Positions 6,837 through 14,771 of a DNA stretch of 45,669 nucleotides are shown piece after piece (position 1 is the first letter of the stretch; every line of letters begins with the position of its first letter). Source of the DNA: an uncultured Acidimicrobiales bacterium (lineage in GTDB: Bacteria > Actinomycetota > Acidimicrobiia > Acidimicrobiales > SZUA-35). Made by a program: the position numbers and the translations under genes. The notes below the pieces were generated by a model that saw nothing but the letters and a program-made list of their open reading frames with translations, made no database searches and was not told where the DNA came from. The DNA is taken from NCBI GenBank assembly GCA_937922805.1, contig CALAJV010000027.1:1-45669 (forward strand), written 5' to 3'.

Positions 6837-8395
6837 TGAACGACACCTATCTGTTCGCTGCCGATTTTAGAGCAATCGGCCTCACTACCGCTGCGCTGGT
6901 AACACTCGGCTTTGTCGTCCTTTTCGTTCGGAACGTGTTCAAAGCTCGGGCTGAACTCGGCTCAGAGATTGAGCTAGCCCCGAACCGAAAAGAGTATTTC
7001 CCAGACGAAGTACTCGAGGGAGAAAAGCTCGACCGATCGTTGAGCTTCGCTCTGGTCTTGCTCCTACTTCTTGGTATCACGCTGCCGTTCTACTGGATCG
7101 CTGAACCAGGTCGACAGGCTGGCGCTATCGACGCATACAACGCATCGTTTGAGAGTCGAGGCGAAGGCACCTATCTCGAGGGCGCGCAGTGCGTCAACTG
7201 TCACGCTGCTGGCGGCGTAGGCGGAACCGCACCTTATGTGTTGCTCGACGCTGATGGGCAATTCTTAGATAACGCAAACTGGAAAGCTCCAGCGCTCAAC
7301 AACGTCTTGCTTCGATACAGCGAAGAAGAAGTTCGCTACATTCTCAACTTTGGCCGCCCCGGATCGCCAATGGCGGCCTGGGGAACCCCTGGCGGTGGGC
7401 CGCTAACCAGCCAGCAAGTTGACAACACCATCATTTACCTGAGGACGTTGCAAGAACAAAGTCTCGACCCAATCGAGATCGCGGAGGCCGGCCCAGCCGA
7501 CGAGCCAACGTCGCTCAATATGGACGACGACGAGTCTCGTGAAGCTCAGCTAGCAGCTGACGCTATTACCGCTGAGATCACCGAAGAAGTTGAACGGTCA
7601 ATCGCTGACGGTGAGTTCGAAACGGTCGGTGAAGCGGTCTTCAACCTTGGCTTGGTCTCCAACTACGACGGTGGTGCTCTAGCTTGCGCTCGTTGCCACA
7701 CCGCTGGCTGGTCTCTCGGACTTGATACCTCGCCAAACGTTCTCGAAGAAGGAATTGCCGCTTGTGGTGGTGGTAACCCATCCGGGATCGGCTTCAACCT
7801 TTGTGGTGGCTCGGTCAAGCAACACTTCCCAGACGATACGTGGCTCCGCCCCGACGGCTCGTGGTATCCACAACCGGGCGTCAGCACATACGACGGATCG
7901 TATGTAGAAGCAATGGACGGCACCCGAATCGACCTGATCGAAGGTGTGCCCGTTGATGACAGCGGCGATCCGTACCTCATCTTGAGTGCGGCACAAGACA
8001 ACGAAGATCAAGCTGGCGATCTGGCCGCATGTTCTTACCAGTCGGGCTTGTGGAGTTCTGATAGCGGCATTTATCCGTTTGATTCGGCAACACCGCCAGT
8101 GCCCGATCCAGCAGATCCAAGTTCGTTCTTGGATCCAGAGCCTCAGACCATAGACCAGGTTCCCGGCGAGGGAGTTATGGAGCTAAGCGACGGAACCTTC
8201 GTCTCCGGATGCGAAATTATCGAGATGCCGCCCCGTACCAGCGTGGCCCAATTCGACTTCATCATGAGTGGCGCTGAAGCCGGTAAAGGTTACGGCGAAG
8301 GCGGATTCAGCTCCGGTGGCATGATGCCAGGCTTCGGTCGGTCCCTGCCACCTGAGTATGTTCAAGCTGTCGTCGACTACACGAGGGGATCGTGA
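6836..8395 (+). CDS. Membrane-anchored diheme cytochrome c subunit
   Basis: The 519-residue protein has two membrane segments near the N-terminus (about 12-32 and 68-88), then two periplasmic heme domains: CVNCH at C119/C122/H123 and CARCH at C284/C287/H288. GSPMAAWGT is a probable Met ligand for heme 1, and the C-terminal MMPGFGRSLPPEYV region for heme 2. The second domain has a large insertion (about residues 300-450) with four extra Cys (in ACGGG, NLCGG, ACSYQ and GCEII) that may form disulfides. It replaces cytochrome c1 as electron acceptor from the Rieske protein; diheme cytochromes do this job in actinobacterial QcrC and in heliobacteria. ATG 6836 overlaps the Rieske stop by one base. 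Confidence 0.9.
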   Translation: MNDTYLFAADFRAIGLTTAALVTLGFVVLFVRNVFKARAELGSEIELAPNRKEYFPDEVLEGEKLDRSLSFALVLLLLLGITLPFYWIAEPGRQAGAIDAYNASFESRGEGTYLEGAQCVNCHAAGGVGGTAPYVLLDADGQFLDNANWKAPALNNVLLRYSEEEVRYILNFGRPGSPMAAWGTPGGGPLTSQQVDNTIIYLRTLQEQSLDPIEIAEAGPADEPTSLNMDDDESREAQLAADAITAEITEEVERSIADGEFETVGEAVFNLGLVSNYDGGALACARCHTAGWSLGLDTSPNVLEEGIAACGGGNPSGIGFNLCGGSVKQHFPDDTWLRPDGSWYPQPGVSTYDGSYVEAMDGTRIDLIEGVPVDDSGDPYLILSAAQDNEDQAGDLAACSYQSGLWSSDSGIYPFDSATPPVPDPADPSSFLDPEPQTIDQVPGEGVMELSDGTFVSGCEIIEMPPRTSVAQFDFIMSGAEAGKGYGEGGFSSGGMMPGFGRSLPPEYVQAVVDYTRGS

Positions 8396-9474
8396 TGCTC
8401 GCTCAACACGTTCTAGCAACGAGCGCGTCAACTAGCTTGGCGTTCATTGACGGCATCGCATTTGACCCGTTCTTCCGAGGTCTTCTTAGCGTCTTGGTTG
8501 GCGTAGTGGTGTTGGTCGGTGGCACATACCTGCTGTTAGCTACCAACACTGGAGCCCGAACCGGTTTTATGATCTCGGCCGCCGGTTTCTTTGGTTGGAT
8601 GGCCGCCATGGGAATGTTCTGGGTTGTTTACGGCATCGGCTGGAACGGTGCTGCGCCCACCTGGGAACTAGTCGAAATCAACATCGATGACTCAGATCAA
8701 AGCGACGATGGGTTGCTATTTTCTGAAGTTGAAAGAGCCCAAGGTCTTGCCTCTGTTGATCTAGAGACCGTTCTCGCCGCAAGTCCCGTGGTCGAAATGG
8801 ATCTTGACGAGTTCGCGGGAATCACGAACCTTGAAGCGTTCGCTGAACCCCGAGGGCTTGACCTCGATGTCCTCGACGAAGCTGGAGTTCTTGAGGTCAC
8901 CGCCGACGACATAGCCGCTGACTCCGATTTGGCTCAGGTCGTCGCTATCTACCTATCTCGACGGGAAGATCTAAACGATTGGCGTTATCTAGCCACCTCG
9001 GACTCGATTCGCGGCCAGGCTCAAGCATCTGCTGATCAGCTTTTGGTTGAGGAGCACATTTTCGATAGCAGCGCTGAATATCTAGCTTTGCCCTACGGCG
9101 CGTTTACGGTTGGTGGAAAACCAGTGCTGAAGGACAGTCCGACGATCATCGATCGTACCGGGCACTTCTTTACTGAGACGTTCCTCAACCCGACGCACAG
9201 CGAAGAACTGCTGGTGATTCAAGTAAAGCAGATCCAAGCTAAACCAACCTTCCCTGGCCAGGCGCCACCGAGGGCCGAGATCGATCCTGATGCACCGCTT
9301 ATTTCGGTTGTTATGGAAAAGGATCGCGGCGGTCCATTCCCGGCGTTGATTAGTGGCCTGCGTTGGACGCCTCTGATGTTTACCGTTGCCAACAGTCTCC
9401 TGTTCTTTGCCTTGGCTTGGAATCTCCACACTCGGGATCGTCGCGAGGAAGAAGTACGAGCCGCCGTAGCGTAG
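8395..9474 (+). CDS. Membrane protein of the bc-complex operon, unknown function
   Basis: About 359 residues: two N-terminal membrane segments (about 28-49 and 57-80), a long acidic extracytoplasmic domain (about 85-320), and a C-terminal membrane segment (about 325-345) ending in a charged tail. No cofactor motif or named domain is recognised. The start is GTG 8392 or ATG 8395. ATG is preferred because GAGGGG at 8383-8388 is then six bases away and the start overlaps the previous TGA by one base. As last gene of the operon it is likely a structural or assembly subunit of the bc complex, or a docking protein for a terminal oxidase. This is inferred from position alone. Confidence 0.8.
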   Translation: MLAQHVLATSASTSLAFIDGIAFDPFFRGLLSVLVGVVVLVGGTYLLLATNTGARTGFMISAAGFFGWMAAMGMFWVVYGIGWNGAAPTWELVEINIDDSDQSDDGLLFSEVERAQGLASVDLETVLAASPVVEMDLDEFAGITNLEAFAEPRGLDLDVLDEAGVLEVTADDIAADSDLAQVVAIYLSRREDLNDWRYLATSDSIRGQAQASADQLLVEEHIFDSSAEYLALPYGAFTVGGKPVLKDSPTIIDRTGHFFTETFLNPTHSEELLVIQVKQIQAKPTFPGQAPPRAEIDPDAPLISVVMEKDRGGPFPALISGLRWTPLMFTVANSLLFFALAWNLHTRDRREEEVRAAVA

Positions 9475-9558
9475 AAAGTTCTGGTTGTTCCCCGGACAAC
9501 GAAGTTCGGGTCACGAGTAAGTATGTACAGTGAGACCGTCTAGTTGATGTCCCTATTT

Positions 9559-9606
9559 GCACGTTCTAATTTGCTGGGTTTTTGGCAAGTTCTGACCGCA
9601 AGTTCT
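9559..9606. promoter_or_regulatory. Repeated GCAAGTTCT motif in the nuo leader
   Basis: The gap between the bc and nuo operons (9475-9631) contains GCACGTTCT at 9559 and GCAAGTTCT at 9585 and 9598, spaced 26 and 13 bases, with TTTGC flanking the outer copies. They lie 26-73 bases before nuoA, whose own ribosome site is GAGGAGGAG. The phasing suggests an operator or promoter-proximal regulator site for complex I expression. No regulator is known from this window. Confidence 0.35.
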
Positions 9607-9631
9607 ATTTGCAAGAGTTGAGGAGGAGAAC

Positions 9632-10240
9632 ATGGCTCAGTACCTGCCGGTCCTGGCCCTGCTAATCCTGGCCACGCTTTTCGCCGCTGTGAGTTTTTTC
9701 GCGTCGAGGCTGTTGGCCCCACGCAATCCCACAGTTGAGAAGCACGCCCCGTATGAGTGCGGAATCATTCCTGGTCGAGAACCGCCGGAGCGTTTCCCGG
9801 TTCGCTTCTATTTGATCGCCATGTTGTTCGTTATTTTCGATATTGAGATCGTGTTTTTGTATCCGTGGGCGGTGGCCAGTGACAGGCTCGGCTTTGCCGG
9901 TTTGCTTGCAGTGCTCGCGTTCTCAGCGATGGTGTTTGAATCATTGGTGTATCTCATCTCTAAGGGCGCCTTGGACTGGGGTCCACTGCAGGTATCGAGA
10001 CGCGCCGATGGGGCCGACAATGAACTTCGATCTCAGTACCGAACGGCTAACACCACCGTTCGGGTCGTCGGCCGTGAGGGTCGGGTTGAAGAAGTGGTCG
10101 ACCCATCAGCGCTATACGACGAACCGCTGAACGTAGTCAGTAGCAGCGAGCTAGACGCTGCATCAAGCGATGACGTAGCGATACACGATGACGAGTTGGA
10201 ACAGCTGTTGGCTGAAGAGGAAGAATCTCAATGGGCGTAG
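9632..10240 (+). CDS. nuoA: NADH-quinone oxidoreductase subunit A
   Basis: The first ~120 residues are a standard three-helix NuoA, with the conserved loop APYECGIIPG and FDIEIVFLYPW. NuoA is a membrane-arm subunit next to the quinone site of complex I. The protein is 202 residues against about 120-140 usual: an extra 80-residue hydrophilic tail, strongly acidic at its end (DDELEQLLAEEEESQWA), follows the last helix. ATG 9632 has a strong GAGGAGGAG ribosome site. The gene overlaps nuoB by 10 bases, and starts the nuo operon 157 bases after the bc operon. Confidence 0.95.
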   Translation: MAQYLPVLALLILATLFAAVSFFASRLLAPRNPTVEKHAPYECGIIPGREPPERFPVRFYLIAMLFVIFDIEIVFLYPWAVASDRLGFAGLLAVLAFSAMVFESLVYLISKGALDWGPLQVSRRADGADNELRSQYRTANTTVRVVGREGRVEEVVDPSALYDEPLNVVSSSELDAASSDDVAIHDDELEQLLAEEEESQWA

Positions 10241-10821
10241 TACAAAACGTTCAAGATCACGGGTTTGAGGGGCTGGAACACAATGTCTTAACCGCTCCGC
10301 TTGAGAAGCTGGTTACGTGGGGGCGGGCCCGGTCTACGTGGCCAGCATCGTTCGGCTTGGCCTGCTGCGCTATCGAGATGATGGCGGCAGGTTCGTCTCA
10401 CTACGATATTGCTCGGCTCGGAATGGAAGTCTTTCGAGCTTCGCCTCGCCAAGCAGATGTCATGATTGTGGCCGGTCGAGTAAGTCAAAAAATGGCTCCC
10501 GTTCTACGGCAAATCTATGACCAGATGATGGAACCGAAATGGGTCATCTCGATGGGTGTCTGTGCTTCCAGCGGCGGCATGTTCAACAACTACGCCATCG
10601 TTCAGGGTGTCGACCAAATCGTTCCGGTTGATGTATATGCCCCTGGGTGTCCTCCTGGTCCTGAAACGCTGATTCATGCCATCGAGACGTTGAGAAACGG
10701 CATCGAGAACGGTGAAGTTCTACGTCGACGAGATGAATCTGGCGCCGGAGCCAACATCATGGTCGAGCAACGTGACGGCCAAGGTGAACCGAACCTGCTT
10801 ACCATCGGGCGACACCAATGA
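10231..10821 (+). CDS. nuoB: NADH-quinone oxidoreductase subunit B
   Basis: NuoB carries the terminal [4Fe-4S] cluster N2 that reduces quinone. The conserved motifs are FGLACCAIEMM (the double Cys), SMGVCASSGG and YAPGCPP. At 196 residues it is slightly longer than usual, with a C-terminal tail of about 35 residues. It starts inside the end of nuoA and ends in a 4-base ATGA overlap with nuoC, indicating translational coupling. Confidence 0.97.
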   Translation: MGVVQNVQDHGFEGLEHNVLTAPLEKLVTWGRARSTWPASFGLACCAIEMMAAGSSHYDIARLGMEVFRASPRQADVMIVAGRVSQKMAPVLRQIYDQMMEPKWVISMGVCASSGGMFNNYAIVQGVDQIVPVDVYAPGCPPGPETLIHAIETLRNGIENGEVLRRRDESGAGANIMVEQRDGQGEPNLLTIGRHQ

Positions 10822-11387
10822 GTGACGACACGATTGAATCCGAAGACGTCGACGGAGAAGGATCAGCAGAAAACGCTGACGCGGTAATCGAGCCGGAAGC
10901 CGACCTTCTTTACGGTTGTCTCACTAGCGAATCTCGCGGACAGGCGGTTCTTCATGCCAACCGCGATGACTGGTTTGAAATCGCCACTTTGCTGTTCCAG
11001 GACGGTTGGAACATGTGTGTCGACGTGACTGCCGTCGACTACCTAACGTACGAGCCCGCCCGCAACTTACCTTCTGGCATTACGCCGGAGCGGTTCGAGC
11101 TGGTCGCATCATTCATTTCTCACGAGCGACGAGACCGAATCCGAGCTCGGGTTCAGATCCCAGAACTCGACCCAACCGTGGCGTCGCTCTACTCGATTTA
11201 CCCCGGAACTGACCATCTGGAGCGCGAAGTGTTCGATATGTTCGGCATCGTCTTCGAAGGGCATCCCGATCTTTCCCGAATCCTGATGCCGGAAACATGG
11301 CAGGGACACCCGCTTCGCAAAGACTTTGCCCTGGGTCGGATCCCGGTGCAGTTCAAAGGCACCGAGCAAGAAGCAGGCCAATCATGA
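10818..11387 (+). CDS. nuoC: NADH-quinone oxidoreductase subunit C
   Basis: This is the 30-kDa-type subunit of the connecting arm. The family signature region (about 125-165) reads YPGTDHLEREVFDMFGIVFEG followed by HPLRKDF, with an acidic N-terminal extension of about 30 residues (ESEDVDGEGSAEN). It has 189 residues. The gene overlaps nuoB and nuoD by four bases each (ATGA). Confidence 0.95.
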   Translation: MSDDTIESEDVDGEGSAENADAVIEPEADLLYGCLTSESRGQAVLHANRDDWFEIATLLFQDGWNMCVDVTAVDYLTYEPARNLPSGITPERFELVASFISHERRDRIRARVQIPELDPTVASLYSIYPGTDHLEREVFDMFGIVFEGHPDLSRILMPETWQGHPLRKDFALGRIPVQFKGTEQEAGQS

Positions 11388-12733
11388 CGGTTACTTCAGG
11401 TCAAACGGACGGCCAAGTAGGCAACAACGTGCAAAGTGGATCAGCGGCGACTGGCGAGGAAGAAGCAGTCGGACAGCTTCATCATCTTCCTCGACGAGAT
11501 TCCGTCCTGCGAATGAGCGAAGTGCGGGCCGCTGAACTCGCCGACGGCGAGTTGCTTGACGGCGAAAATTCTCAGACCATGATGATGAACATGGGTCCGG
11601 TTCATCCGTCGACCCACGGCGTTCTCCGATTGATGCTTGAACTCGATGGTGAAACGGTGGTGCGATCGAAGCCGGTTATCGGCTATCTGCACACCGGAAT
11701 GGAAAAGACCGGCGAGGATCTCACGTACTTGCAGGGTCCGACCAACGTGACCCGGATGGACTACGCGTCGCCTCTTTTCAGCGAGCTGGCGTTCTCGCTT
11801 GCAGTTGAGAAACTAATCGAACTTGAAATTCCGGCTCGAGCTACGTGGATCCGGATGCTCATGACTGAGCTGAACCGGATTTCGTCGAACCTGTTGTTCA
11901 TGGCTACTAACGGGATGGATCTTGGTGCTGTCTCGATGATGATTTACGGTTGGCGGGAACGGGAAGAAGTCTTGCGGTTCTTCCAAAAAGTGACTGGCCT
12001 CCGGATGAACCACAACTACATCCGCCCCGGTGGCGTCGCCGCTGATCTGCCCGAGGGGTGGAGGGCGGACGTGTTGGGCCTGCTGGAAATGCTTCCACCC
12101 CGACTCGAAGAATACGATGTGTTGATGACCGGCCAACCAATTTGGCGGGATCGTCTTCAGGGGGTTGGAGTTCTAAGCCCTCAAGAAGCTCTAGCGCTTT
12201 CAACTACCGGACCAATCTTGCGTTCTACTGGTATTGCTTGGGATCTCCGACGGGACATGCCGTACCTGGCTTATCCCGAAGTCGAGTTTGATGTGCTGGT
12301 CGGAACCTACGGCGACTGCTACGACCGGTACGCCATAAGGTTGAACGAAATCCGACAATCGATCGGCATCATTCACCAAATTCTGGAACTGATGCCTTCG
12401 GGCGACTACCGGGCGCAGGATTCAAAAGTTACACCGCCGCCTCGAGCCCGAATCGACGAGTCGATGGAAGCGTTGATCCATCATTTCAAGATCTTCACCG
12501 AGGGCTTCAAAGTCCCCGAGGGCGAAGTGTATGTCGCCATCGAGTCACCTCGCGGTGAACTCGGCTGCTACATCGTTTCTGACGGCGGACCCAAGCCATA
12601 CCGAATGCACATTCGAGGACCGAGTTTCGTGAACTTGCAGACTATGTCGCACATGCTGGCTGGCTCGTCCATTGCGGACGCCGTCGCCATCATTTCAACT
12701 GTTGACCCAATCCTTGGGGAGGTCGATCGATGA
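11384..12733 (+). CDS. nuoD: NADH-quinone oxidoreductase subunit D
   Basis: NuoD, the 49-kDa subunit, helps form the quinone-binding site. GPVHPSTHGVLRL near residue 65 is its hallmark, and SPRGELGCYIVSDG near residue 388 is also conserved. I use ATG 11384, which overlaps the nuoC stop as ATGA; the longer open frame from 11297 lies inside nuoC and is not supported. The 449-residue protein has an N-terminal extension of about 60 residues before the conserved region. Confidence 0.96.
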   Translation: MTVTSGQTDGQVGNNVQSGSAATGEEEAVGQLHHLPRRDSVLRMSEVRAAELADGELLDGENSQTMMMNMGPVHPSTHGVLRLMLELDGETVVRSKPVIGYLHTGMEKTGEDLTYLQGPTNVTRMDYASPLFSELAFSLAVEKLIELEIPARATWIRMLMTELNRISSNLLFMATNGMDLGAVSMMIYGWREREEVLRFFQKVTGLRMNHNYIRPGGVAADLPEGWRADVLGLLEMLPPRLEEYDVLMTGQPIWRDRLQGVGVLSPQEALALSTTGPILRSTGIAWDLRRDMPYLAYPEVEFDVLVGTYGDCYDRYAIRLNEIRQSIGIIHQILELMPSGDYRAQDSKVTPPPRARIDESMEALIHHFKIFTEGFKVPEGEVYVAIESPRGELGCYIVSDGGPKPYRMHIRGPSFVNLQTMSHMLAGSSIADAVAIISTVDPILGEVDR

Positions 12734-13353
12734 GCCGTTTAACATCATCCAGTGTTTTGTTGGCGCGAGAGATCATCGTTCGCTACCCCCGACCGAAGTC
12801 GGCACTCATTCCGCTTCTCCACCTTGCGCAACAGCAAAATGGCTACGTCTCGACTGAATCGATGGAACATATTGCTGAGCTAATCGGTGTTACCCCAGCC
12901 GAAGTTCTTGGAACGTGCTCGTTCTACGAGATGTTTAAGCGGGAACCAGTTGGTCGCTACATGATCAATATTTGCACCAACATTTCGTGCCAGTTAAACG
13001 GAGGGGAAGAGCTACTTCATCACGCCGAGGAGCAACTCGGGATCAAGCCCGGTGGCACAACTGACGACGGCATGTTCTCGCTCGAAGACGTCGAATGTAT
13101 CGCGGCGTGCACCGAAGCTCCATGCCTCCAGGTCAACTACCGCTATGAATACAATCTTTCGAACGAAGGCTTCGATCGGATGATTTCTGACCTCAAGGCC
13201 GGAGCCCGACCCGATATTCCGTTACACGGAACGTTGGCTCGAGTTCGACAGCACCTCACCCAAGAGCAATCGTCAGCGATTGAGTCACCGGAACAGGCTG
13301 GTACGCCGGTATGGTTCGCCAGTCGGCAACCAGAAGAGAAAGCGGGGGCCTAG
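12730..13353 (+). CDS. nuoE: NADH-quinone oxidoreductase subunit E
   Basis: This thioredoxin-fold [2Fe-2S] subunit holds cluster N1a in the NADH module. The ligands are C-x4-C (in CTNISCQL) and C-x3-C (in CIAACTEAPC). It has 207 residues, with a C-terminal extension of about 45 residues beyond the fold. ATGA overlap with nuoD. Confidence 0.95.
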   Translation: MSRLTSSSVLLAREIIVRYPRPKSALIPLLHLAQQQNGYVSTESMEHIAELIGVTPAEVLGTCSFYEMFKREPVGRYMINICTNISCQLNGGEELLHHAEEQLGIKPGGTTDDGMFSLEDVECIAACTEAPCLQVNYRYEYNLSNEGFDRMISDLKAGARPDIPLHGTLARVRQHLTQEQSSAIESPEQAGTPVWFASRQPEEKAGA

Positions 13354-13355
13354 GC

Positions 13356-14771
13356 GTGACCACACACACCAACGATTATGTGCCCCATGCGGCCGGGTAT
13401 GTCGATAACGAGGGCCCAAAGATCGTCACCAGTCGATTTACCGACCGTGACAGTCACACACTTGAGCGATTCGAGGCGACCGGTGGCTACCGATCGATCC
13501 GTTCCGTAATCGCCGGCTCCCCTGCGGACGCCGCCCAGTTGGTCAAAGACGCTGTCTTATTGGGTCGAGGTGGAGCTGGGTTTCCGGCCGGGGTGAAGTG
13601 GGGCTTTATGCCTCCAGTTTGGCCTCGATACCTGGTGGTAAACGGTGACGAGTCCGAGCCGGGCACCTACAAAGATCGTCTCCTCATGGAGCAAGACCCT
13701 CATCAACTAATCGAAGGTTGCCTAATCACTTGTTACGCCCTCGGGCTGAACATGTGCTTCCTGTATGTCCGGGGCGAGATGGCGCTCGCCCAAGAGCGAA
13801 TTGCAACCGCTCTAAACGAAGCTTACGAAGCGGGCTATATCGGCCAAAACATCTTCGGAACCGACGTTGGAATCGATATTGTTCTTCATTGGGGCGCAGG
13901 CGCCTACATCGTTGGCGAAGAGACTGCGCTAATTGAAAGCCTTGAAGGAAACCGGGGGATGCCTCGGCTCAAGCCGCCGTTCTTCCCCGCCGCTAAGGGC
14001 CTCTACATGAAGCCGACAATCGTAAACAACGTCGAAACGCTCTCGAATCTGCCGTGGCTTTTTCAGCATGGCTCGGCCGCGTACAAGCAATACGGTTCTG
14101 AAAAATCCCCGGGCAGTCGAATGTTGGCAATAAGCGGCCACGTGAACCGGCCCGGAGTCTACGAAGTAGAACAAGGGGTTGTTACCTTCAGAGAGTTGTT
14201 CTACGGCGACAACTACTGCCAGGGCATTCGCGACGGCAATGATCTGAAAATGTTCATTCCCGGTGGCGGCTCCGCCCCTTGGTTCTTCGAAGACCAGCTC
14301 GACCTCAAAATCGAAGCAGCAGATGTTGGCGCCGCCGGATCGATGCTTGGATCAGGCGCCATCGTCGTCATGGACGAGACCACCGATGCGGTCAAAGCCT
14401 GCTTGCGAGTCGTGCGGTTCTTCGCCCGCGAATCGTGCGGCAAATGCACGCCATGCCGAGAAGGCACCACGTGGGAAGAACAAATCTTGCAACGAATCTA
14501 CGACGGTCACGGTCGGCCTGAAGACATCGACCTCCTGCTCGACGTTGGTTCTCAGATCAGCCCAGGACCGTACCCGGTTGCTGGCTGGGAATCCGAAGGC
14601 ATGACTCCAGTTGCCTTCCCGCCGAAGCAAACCACGATTTGCCCACTGGGCCCGTCTTCTGTCGCTCCAATCACGTCGGCTATTCGGCGTTTCCGGTCGG
14701 AGTTCGAAGCGAAAATTCCTGACCCCGACGACTCAAATAGCGATTCCACAAATGCTGAGGTTGGCTCATGA
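13356..14771 (+). CDS. nuoF: NADH-quinone oxidoreductase subunit F
   Basis: NuoF binds NADH and FMN and carries cluster N3. GRGGAGFPAG at residues 70-79 is the nucleotide/flavin motif. The [4Fe-4S] ligands are C361, C364 and C367 (SCGKCTPCREG) plus C429 (TTICPLG). The C367-C429 stretch includes the longer loop (SPGPYPVAGWESEGM) seen in actinobacterial NuoF. GTG 13356 is the start because it lies two bases after the nuoE stop, with a GGGGG ribosome site. An in-frame ATG at 13311 would overlap nuoE by 43 bases. 471 residues. Confidence 0.95.
   Translation: MTTHTNDYVPHAAGYVDNEGPKIVTSRFTDRDSHTLERFEATGGYRSIRSVIAGSPADAAQLVKDAVLLGRGGAGFPAGVKWGFMPPVWPRYLVVNGDESEPGTYKDRLLMEQDPHQLIEGCLITCYALGLNMCFLYVRGEMALAQERIATALNEAYEAGYIGQNIFGTDVGIDIVLHWGAGAYIVGEETALIESLEGNRGMPRLKPPFFPAAKGLYMKPTIVNNVETLSNLPWLFQHGSAAYKQYGSEKSPGSRMLAISGHVNRPGVYEVEQGVVTFRELFYGDNYCQGIRDGNDLKMFIPGGGSAPWFFEDQLDLKIEAADVGAAGSMLGSGAIVVMDETTDAVKACLRVVRFFARESCGKCTPCREGTTWEEQILQRIYDGHGRPEDIDLLLDVGSQISPGPYPVAGWESEGMTPVAFPPKQTTICPLGPSSVAPITSAIRRFRSEFEAKIPDPDDSNSDSTNAEVGS

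Noticed and set aside
9483..9501. Terminator after the bc operon (GTTGT...ACAAC hairpin)
   Set aside because: The stem is short with a bulge and no T-run follows; read-through into nuo cannot be excluded.
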